The notes under the pieces were generated by a model. That model had not been told where the DNA came from, searched no databases, and was given only the letters and a program-made list of their open reading frames with translations. From NCBI GenBank assembly GCA_015231955.1, contig JADGAN010000007.1, forward strand, positions 1 through 64,000: a stretch of DNA of 64,000 nt, written 5' to 3'. The position numbers and the translations under genes were made by a program. The stretch comes from Oligoflexia bacterium. GTDB taxonomy: Bacteria; Bdellovibrionota; Bacteriovoracia; Bacteriovoracales; Bacteriovoracaceae. Shown piece after piece: positions 46,070 through 52,103 of the stretch. Each line of letters begins with the position of its first letter. Positions within the stretch are counted from its first letter, which is position 1.

Positions 46070-46735
46070 ATGAACAAACATTTATTATCTCTAGCTGTAT
46101 TGGCAACTTCTCTGTGCTCATTCTCCCTGTTCGCAGGTACGGAAAAAGTACCGGCCCTTGCAGATCAGCTCACTCAAAGTGCAAGTCAATTACAAAACAG
46201 AGTCGTTCAAGATTTTGGGTATGTACAAGATATAGGTCAAGCTGATAACGATCAGCTCAACTGCCGATCACAGCGGCGTTTTCAACATCACTACTACAAA
46301 CAAGTACGATCCCTAATCGAAGAAGCTCAAGAGTTGCAGATGCAATCTCAAGAGTTCGCTCAACTCGCTGATCAAGAACAAATGTTGCAGGCGCAGATGC
46401 AATTACAATTGCAAAACCAGGGGCAGTTTCAACTCCAGGATGAACAAACGTACAAGCGTGCAATGAAAGAGCAAAAAGAATTCTCTAAAAAGATAGAGAA
46501 GTTGCAGAAGCAGATGCAACAAGAATTGCAATCTTTTCAAAAACAGTTTTTGAAAGTTCAGGCAGTTATTCAGCAAGTGAACATGCAAGCACAAGCACAA
46601 GTACAAGTACAAAAAGAGTGTCACCAAGACCAACAAGCGGTGACAAACCAAGTGGTTCAGCAATTCTCTGAACAGGGCCAGCAAAATTTACAAGAGATCG
46701 CACAGTCAGTAGTACAAATACAACAACAGTTGTAA
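46070..46735 (+). CDS. Secreted glutamine-rich coiled-coil protein
   Basis: About 221 residues from ATG 46070, with TTGGAGG ahead; the frame starting at 46046 is less likely. The signal peptide ends near S-L-F-A-G. The mature part is nearly all charged/Gln helix with heptad-like spacing. It contains long Q-rich stretches (for example Q-A-Q-M-Q-L-Q-L-Q and Q-A-Q-A-Q-V-Q-V-Q) and only two Cys. There is no family assignment. The very high Gln content is notable beside a transglutaminase gene, since Gln is the acyl-donor side chain of that enzyme, but a substrate relationship is only a guess. Confidence 0.75.
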   Translation: MNKHLLSLAVLATSLCSFSLFAGTEKVPALADQLTQSASQLQNRVVQDFGYVQDIGQADNDQLNCRSQRRFQHHYYKQVRSLIEEAQELQMQSQEFAQLADQEQMLQAQMQLQLQNQGQFQLQDEQTYKRAMKEQKEFSKKIEKLQKQMQQELQSFQKQFLKVQAVIQQVNMQAQAQVQVQKECHQDQQAVTNQVVQQFSEQGQQNLQEIAQSVVQIQQQL

Positions 46736-47061
46736 TCGAAGCATGAGAACATGAGAACATGAGAGCATGGGTGACACGCACTTGTGGTTTCGCAAGTGCA
46801 TGTCACCTTTTGCTCCTTGTTGATCAACGAAAGTAAAGACACCCAAAAACTCAAGAAAACAGAACAACAAAGAAACAGAGTGGAATGCATTGGAACAGTT
46901 TCTCTTTAGCTTAAACACATTTGCATTTTTAAGCTAGAAATTCGATGCTATTCTTCCAATGCAAAATAATGATTTCGAAATAATCTCTTTTAAAATCAAA
47001 AGAGCATCTGGGCCTTTTAATCAAAAATTATGTTATTAAACCATGACCACAAAGGAGAGGT
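46736..47061. other. 326-base gene-free region
   Basis: It lies between the Gln-rich protein and the papain-like protease genes, both on the plus strand. It holds a direct repeat (ATGAGAAC twice, then ATGAGAGC, 46743-46767) and the terminator-like hairpin at 46770-46807. The remainder is AT-rich and probably includes the protease promoter. Confidence 0.5.
46770..46807 (+). terminator. Terminator-like hairpin (contains copy 2 of the 22-bp hairpin repeat)
   Basis: A 15-base stem (GGTGACACGCACTTG with CAAGTGCATGTCACC, one mismatch) closes loop TGGTTTCG and is followed by TTTTGCTCC. It lies 35 bases after the Gln-rich gene. Its core, 46778-46799, is the same hairpin unit found at 5496-5517 and 62314-62335. 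Confidence 0.6.
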
Positions 47062-48207
47062 ATGAACATTGTCTTCGCTTTCAGATCCCCATTATCCATT
47101 TCAACATTGATGTCACTAATGATTTCAATTTTTCCGGCATGGGCCGATCAAAATGGTGACGAACAATCCTTTATTTCAAGTCCGCAGCAATCAGTTCATT
47201 TTAACAATTTAGAAGAGGTGCACAAGCTTGAGCACTACAACCAGCGCTTCAAGAAAGCTTCTCTTGAGGATGATTTCCAGGCCATAAGTGATGCTGATGA
47301 TATCGGTCTTGGTAACGATCCCTTGCCCTCTTCGCACACCACTCTTTTAGATTACGTTCTCCCTTCGCCAGCTCAACACACAGGCAACACTGATGCTGGA
47401 AGTTGCCTGTTCATGGCGCTTACGGGAGCAATGGAAATTTTAATGAATAAGGATTATCCGCGTGAAGAGCGAGTGAGTGAAGGGCAAACTGACCTCTCTG
47501 AAAGATGGTTAATGAACAGGAGTGCTTATTCACCTTATGACTCAAGCTGGCTCGTTAATAATATTTATATCTACAATAATGAGGGAGGGGCCTTGCTTAA
47601 TAAGGATTATCGTTTTACCAAAGGTTATTATCGGTTGAAGTATAGTGTTAAAGTCAATTGGCGCAATAATATGCCTAGTAATTGGCGGACTCTCTTGCAA
47701 AAAACCCCAAAAGTAGAGCGTAAGCTACTTTTTGGAAAGAGATCGCTCGACTCTCGTTTCGATGTTGCGGTAATGAGTGACAAGACAGTGGAGAGAATTA
47801 AAAGAGCGCTTGTGGAGTTCCAAGGGCCGGTGTTGATTGTTTATAACAATTCAGAATACTGGCATGCAGTTTTAGTTGTCGGCTACGATGACAATGCCTC
47901 CATGGACACTAAAGATAAGCAATGCCCCTACGTAAAATATAATATGCAATCACTCTCTTCCTATCACTACAATTCTGTTGCAGTAGCAATGAAGCAGCAG
48001 GGGTGTAACAATCAAGGAGTCTTCTACGTTAGAGAGTCAGGGTATTATGCGCCTGATTTTTATCAACAGCTAGATCAGCTCTATGATTACGATCTTCGCA
48101 ATAAAGGAGAAGAGCAAAACTACGTTGCTCCCTTTGTAAAACGAGAATACGAATGGGTAAAATATTTGGCAAACTACGCAATTGCAATTTATCCAACATC
48201 GAAGTGA
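47062..48207 (+). CDS. Exported papain-like cysteine protease
   Basis: A 381-residue protein whose signal peptide ends near A-W-A-D. The catalytic pattern is papain-like: T-D-A-G-S-C-L-F-M-A-L-T-G (nucleophile Cys115; compare G-S-C-W-A-F in papain) and E-Y-W-H-A-V-L-V-V-G-Y-D-D (His268). A later V-R-E-S-G-Y-Y sits where papains have the N-S-W-G segment. No classical propeptide is obvious, but about 80 residues lie between the signal and the core. AAAGGAGAGGT precedes the ATG. Target unknown. Confidence 0.78.
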   Translation: MNIVFAFRSPLSISTLMSLMISIFPAWADQNGDEQSFISSPQQSVHFNNLEEVHKLEHYNQRFKKASLEDDFQAISDADDIGLGNDPLPSSHTTLLDYVLPSPAQHTGNTDAGSCLFMALTGAMEILMNKDYPREERVSEGQTDLSERWLMNRSAYSPYDSSWLVNNIYIYNNEGGALLNKDYRFTKGYYRLKYSVKVNWRNNMPSNWRTLLQKTPKVERKLLFGKRSLDSRFDVAVMSDKTVERIKRALVEFQGPVLIVYNNSEYWHAVLVVGYDDNASMDTKDKQCPYVKYNMQSLSSYHYNSVAVAMKQQGCNNQGVFYVRESGYYAPDFYQQLDQLYDYDLRNKGEEQNYVAPFVKREYEWVKYLANYAIAIYPTSK

Positions 48208-48278
48208 CAAAAATAAAAAAAACTGCCGGTCGGCAATAAAATTCCAAAATATACTCAGGCGTTAAACTTACAAATTTT

Positions 48279-48384
48279 GTAACTGCTCACACCCCTCAAC
48301 CTTCACCTCTCAACCAAATGCTGTTAGCTAAGCAACTTTCAGCATCCGGTAGAGAGTAGATGGCCGAAGGGTGTGAGCAGTTAC
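48279..48384. repeat. 106-bp long-palindrome element, copy A
   Basis: Terminal arms GTAACTGCTCACACCC and GGGTGTGAGCAGTTAC are perfect reverse complements of 16 bases. Inside, an imperfect stem of about 20 bases continues, and a distal stem ATGCTG/CAGCAT closes a 16-base loop, so the whole unit folds back on itself. The copy at 58382-58487 is the reverse complement of this one with two mismatches. It sits in the 291-base gap before the metal-transport operon. Confidence 0.85.
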
Positions 48385-48498
48385 CAAATTTTTAAGCAAT
48401 GATCCTCCATTATGATCTCAGTTGACTTAAGCTTAATAGCTAAGCTATAAAAATTTAAGGCACAAACAAAACTTGTAACTCCTACCAAGTTGGATCTG

Positions 48499-49461
48499 AT
48501 GGAAAAAGCGAGAAATATACGCCCCCTTGGATGGTTAATATCATTAGTACCTTTAATCTCATTAATAGCGACAATGCTTTTGCCACAATTTGCCTATAGC
48601 ACCGACGCTGAACCCACAAAACTTAAAATTGCCGCTTCAACCACTCAGATCGCTGATTTTGCAAAAAAAATTGGCGGTGATGACATCGTTGTATTTAGTG
48701 TTTTAGGTCCAGGAGCTGATCCTCATACCTATCAACCCACTCCTGGAGATATGAAAAAAGTCTCTCAATCCGATATTTGCTTTGAAAATGGCCTACACCT
48801 GGAAGGTAAAGATTGGATGAGGACTCTTTGTACTGATGCTAAAAAACCTGTTATCACCACCACTAAAGGCGTACAACCTTTGCTCATTGAATCGGAAGGA
48901 CATAAAATAAGTGATCCTCACGCTTGGTTCTCTCCTGTCAATGTTGCCAAATACGTCAATAACATTACCCAGGCCTTAATCGAAATTCGTCCTAGCTTAA
49001 AATCTAATTTTTCCGCTCGAGCAAAATTATTTCTGGAAGAACTAAGAGTATTAGATCAATGGCTAAAGGAGCTCTTCGCTCAAATTCCTCCAGACAAGCG
49101 GGTGTTAATTACTAGTCACGATGCTTTTAATTATTTCTGCAATACCTATAAGTTTAATGCTAAGTATAACTATCTATCGGTGGCCCCGGTAGGTTGGTCA
49201 ACTGGTGCGGAAGTAGGAGCGGGAATGACTCCAGCGCGTAGACAGCAAGTTATCTCTTCAATTAAACAGTTTGGAGTAAAAGCAATTTTTGTCGAAACAT
49301 CAGTAAATCCCAAATTAGTGAGAAGTATTGCTAAAGATGCGGGCGTGAAGATTGGAGGGGTCTTGTATTCAGATTCCATGGGAGAAGCGGGAAGTGCTGG
49401 GGAATCATATCTGGGAATGATGACTGAAAATGCACTAACAATTGTTAATGCTCTTAAATAA
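48499..49461 (+). CDS. Metal ABC transporter substrate-binding protein (cluster A-I, Mn/Fe/Zn type)
   Basis: About 320 residues from ATG 48499 (TTG 48490 is also open). A signal peptide is followed by a ZnuA/PsaA/TroA fold. Metal ligands are seen as D-P-H-T-Y-Q-P-T-P (His), S-D-P-H-A-W-F (His), an acidic residue in E-V-G-A-G-M, and D in Y-S-D-S-M-G-E-A-G-S-A. The lack of a long His-rich loop, and the final Y-S-D-S region, fit Mn/Fe-type (PsaA/SitA) proteins better than ZnuA. First gene of a four-gene operon with the ATPase and a permease fused to a DtxR-type domain. Confidence 0.92.
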   Translation: MEKARNIRPLGWLISLVPLISLIATMLLPQFAYSTDAEPTKLKIAASTTQIADFAKKIGGDDIVVFSVLGPGADPHTYQPTPGDMKKVSQSDICFENGLHLEGKDWMRTLCTDAKKPVITTTKGVQPLLIESEGHKISDPHAWFSPVNVAKYVNNITQALIEIRPSLKSNFSARAKLFLEELRVLDQWLKELFAQIPPDKRVLITSHDAFNYFCNTYKFNAKYNYLSVAPVGWSTGAEVGAGMTPARRQQVISSIKQFGVKAIFVETSVNPKLVRSIAKDAGVKIGGVLYSDSMGEAGSAGESYLGMMTENALTIVNALK

Positions 49462-49483
49462 TCCTTAAATAATCGAAGTGCTT

Positions 49484-50026
49484 ATGAGATTTTTACTTTC
49501 AACAATTATTTGGATATTTTTTTTAGGAGGAGTTAGCTTCTTTCTGCAAGAAAAAAATCAAGACAATGACAATCACCAGGAAAAAGCGCTAGCGCAAGAT
49601 GCGCAAGATGCGCAAGAAGCGCAAGAAGCGCAAAAAGAGCTCATAATAAATCTCCAAGCAACCTTTGAATTTGAGAAAGATTCTTTTGCTCTTGAGGTTG
49701 CAAATACCGACACTGACAACACTCTACCACTAACTCTAATTTTAAATGGTGTACCGATTACGACGGAGCAGTTGGCTATCGGCAAAAGTGAATTAGAGGG
49801 AAATCTAGAGAGCAGTAAACTAAATGCCAGTATAAAAATTGTTGCTCAATTAAAATCAAAAAATGAATTATTTATAAAAACAGTGATCCCCGCAAATGCC
49901 CAGCAGAACCACCAGGCATTGAGAGTTTCGATCTACAATAATCAACAATTGATTTTAGATCGTTCTCTATGGGGTAGGCCTGGTCAAACCCTTTCGGAGT
50001 CGTTTGTTTTTGAGGGGATAAAATAA
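49484..50026 (+). CDS. Exported protein of unknown function within the metal ABC operon
   Basis: About 180 residues. An N-terminal hydrophobic helix (L-L-S-T-I-I-W-I-F-F-L-G-G-V) is followed by a low-complexity A-Q-D-A-Q-E-A-Q-E-A-Q linker. That linker is encoded by 9-base repeats at about 49595-49640. A beta-rich domain of about 130 residues comes next. I recognise no family. It lies 22 bases after the binding-protein gene, and its stop overlaps the ATPase start (TAATG). That makes it part of the operon and suggests an accessory envelope role in metal uptake. The GTG at 49478 would add two residues. Confidence 0.65.
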   Translation: MRFLLSTIIWIFFLGGVSFFLQEKNQDNDNHQEKALAQDAQDAQEAQEAQKELIINLQATFEFEKDSFALEVANTDTDNTLPLTLILNGVPITTEQLAIGKSELEGNLESSKLNASIKIVAQLKSKNELFIKTVIPANAQQNHQALRVSIYNNQQLILDRSLWGRPGQTLSESFVFEGIK

Positions 50027-50778
50027 TGGCCGCTTCAATTATCGATGTAGAAAATCTTACTGTCAGCTATGGCAATAGACCGGCATTGTTGGATATCAAT
50101 TTTTCTATTGGCCCTCAACAATTGATCGGGATCATTGGTCCCAATGGCTCCGGCAAATCAACGTTACTAAAGACATTGCTGGGATTTATAAAACCCGATT
50201 TTGGTAAAATAAAAATATATGGTGAACCCCTTGCTCGTAACGAGGGAAGAATTGCTTATGTCCCTCAGCGGAGCGCAGTGGATTGGGATTTCCCCATTAC
50301 TGTCCAGGAAGTGGCAATGATGGGACGTTATCAATACATCCCTTGGTGGAAAGAGGCCAGTGCCCGCGATTATGAAATTGTCGAGCAAGCAATGAAAACA
50401 GTGCGAGTTTTAGACTTAAGCAAGCATCAGATTGGAGAATTGTCAGGAGGACAACAACAGCGTGTCTTTATGGCCAGAGCACTGGCCCAGCAATCAAGCA
50501 TTCTGCTTTTGGATGAGCCCTTTGCCGGAGTTGATGCCGCCACTGAACGGGCCATTTTAGATGTGCTCAAATCGGCCAAGGAGTCGGGCAAAACCCTCAT
50601 TGTGGTTCACCACGATCTCACCACCGCCGCAGAGTATTTTGACCAACTGATCTTAATCAAGCAACGATTGTACGCCTTTGGTTCGCCTAAAATCGTCTTA
50701 CAAGAGGAGCTGCTCCATCAGGTTTATGAAGGCAAACTACGAATTTTCTCTGATATAGTCATTAGCAAAAAGGGGTAA
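50026..50778 (+). CDS. Metal ABC transporter ATP-binding protein
   Basis: A 250-residue ABC ATPase: Walker A G-P-N-G-S-G-K-S-T, Q-loop V-P-Q-R, signature L-S-G-G-Q-Q-Q-R, Walker B I-L-L-L-D-E-P-F and switch His in V-H-H-D-L. The W-D-F-P-I-T-V after the Q-loop is typical of the Mn/Zn transporter ATPases (MntB/SitB/ZnuC type). ATG overlaps the preceding stop. It powers the permease that follows. Confidence 0.95.
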   Translation: MAASIIDVENLTVSYGNRPALLDINFSIGPQQLIGIIGPNGSGKSTLLKTLLGFIKPDFGKIKIYGEPLARNEGRIAYVPQRSAVDWDFPITVQEVAMMGRYQYIPWWKEASARDYEIVEQAMKTVRVLDLSKHQIGELSGGQQQRVFMARALAQQSSILLLDEPFAGVDAATERAILDVLKSAKESGKTLIVVHHDLTTAAEYFDQLILIKQRLYAFGSPKIVLQEELLHQVYEGKLRIFSDIVISKKG

Positions 50779-50784
50779 TTTTAG

Positions 50785-52056
50785 ATGGAAAACTTATATA
50801 ACCTCTTTATCGATCCTCTTCACCAGACTTTTTTTCAAAAGGCCCTTTTAGGGGGAAGTTTAATCGCCATTGCCTGTGGGGTTATTGGTTGCTTTGTCAT
50901 CTTAAGAAGAATGGCCTTTTTGGGAGATGCTCTCTCTCACGCCATGATTGCGGGGGTGGTTGGCGGCTATCTTTTTATGAAAGTTATTTTTTCTATTGAG
51001 GCCCACGCTCCGGCGATGTTGATCGGATCAGTTATCGCTGCATTAATCACCGTGGGATTGATCAGTTTTGTATCTCAAGTCTCACGCATAAAAGAGGATG
51101 CGGTTATCGGCATTATGTATTGTGGGATTTTTGCCAGTGGGGTAGTTCTAGTTTCAATATTTCGCGATTATATCCATGTAGATATCATGCATTTTATTAT
51201 GGGGGATATTCTGGGAATCACCGATAGTGAACTATGGGTTGCTGCCATCGTTAGTGCTTTTGTCTTAACGATTTTAATGTTCTTCTATCGTCATCTTCAG
51301 CTTGCAACTTTCGACCCCATTATGGCCACCTCGATCGGGATTTCAGTCGCTCTTATCGACTATTCACTAACCGCCTGTGTATCAATGGTAGTTGTATCAG
51401 CAGTGAGCATGGTTGGAGTTATTTTAGTGGTTGGTCTCTTGATTACTCCCGCGGCCACTGCTTACTTATTATCTGACCGTTTGCCACGAATGATGGCCCT
51501 GGCGGCACTCTTTTCCTTTACCAGTGTGGTGGGAGGCCTCTATTTGAGTGTTTGGCTCGATTCTGCCGGCGGGGGGGCAATTATGCTTTTTTGTTCATTC
51601 CAGTTTTTTGTGATCTTTTTATTGGCCCCTAAATATGGTTATTTTTCAAAGTTGATTCGGCGTTGGAACATGATTCCCCAGAGTCTCTTGGAAGATATTT
51701 TAACCAGTGTTTTGCGTTCTGGTAATCAAGCAAGCAGTGAAAGCTTACGCCTCTATTTAAAGAGTTCGACAAAGTTATTGGTTAAAGGAGTTAATCAACT
51801 GCAAAGAGAAGAATTGATTATCAAAACTGGCAAGCAGATTAAGCTAACGGACAAGGGGAAAGAGCAGGCCAATAAAATCATTCGTGCTCACCGCTTATGG
51901 GAAAGCTACTTAGAGGCGACGGGGATGCCTGCTAATGAAGTGCATAGAGCGGCCCACCATTTAGAACATTTAAAAGACGAAGCGGCGATTAACTACTTAG
52001 ATAATAAGCTAGGCCATCCTGCTCATGACCCTCATGGAAAGAAAATCCCACAATAA
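50785..52056 (+). CDS. Metal ABC permease fused to a DtxR/MntR-type regulator domain
   Basis: A 423-residue fusion. Residues about 1-290 form an ABC-3-type permease with about eight helices (R-R-M-A-F-L-G-D-A-L-S-H-A-M-I-A-G, then V-G-L-L-I-T-P-A-A-T-A). Residues about 300-423 contain a winged-helix part (L-V-K-G-V-N-Q-L-Q-R-E-E-L-I, then L-T-D-K-G-K). A DtxR dimerisation/metal segment follows: A-H-R-L-W-E-S-Y-L, then V-H-R-A-A-H-H-L-E-H and L-G-H-P-A-H-D-P-H-G. Chlamydial YtgCR has the same fusion and is cleaved to release the repressor. The operon's metal-responsive control may therefore be encoded in the permease itself. Confidence 0.9.
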   Translation: MENLYNLFIDPLHQTFFQKALLGGSLIAIACGVIGCFVILRRMAFLGDALSHAMIAGVVGGYLFMKVIFSIEAHAPAMLIGSVIAALITVGLISFVSQVSRIKEDAVIGIMYCGIFASGVVLVSIFRDYIHVDIMHFIMGDILGITDSELWVAAIVSAFVLTILMFFYRHLQLATFDPIMATSIGISVALIDYSLTACVSMVVVSAVSMVGVILVVGLLITPAATAYLLSDRLPRMMALAALFSFTSVVGGLYLSVWLDSAGGGAIMLFCSFQFFVIFLLAPKYGYFSKLIRRWNMIPQSLLEDILTSVLRSGNQASSESLRLYLKSSTKLLVKGVNQLQREELIIKTGKQIKLTDKGKEQANKIIRAHRLWESYLEATGMPANEVHRAAHHLEHLKDEAAINYLDNKLGHPAHDPHGKKIPQ

Positions 52057-52103
52057 AAAGTGCTGGCACGAATCCCGACACGAATCCCCAAATCCCGCAG
52101 CTA

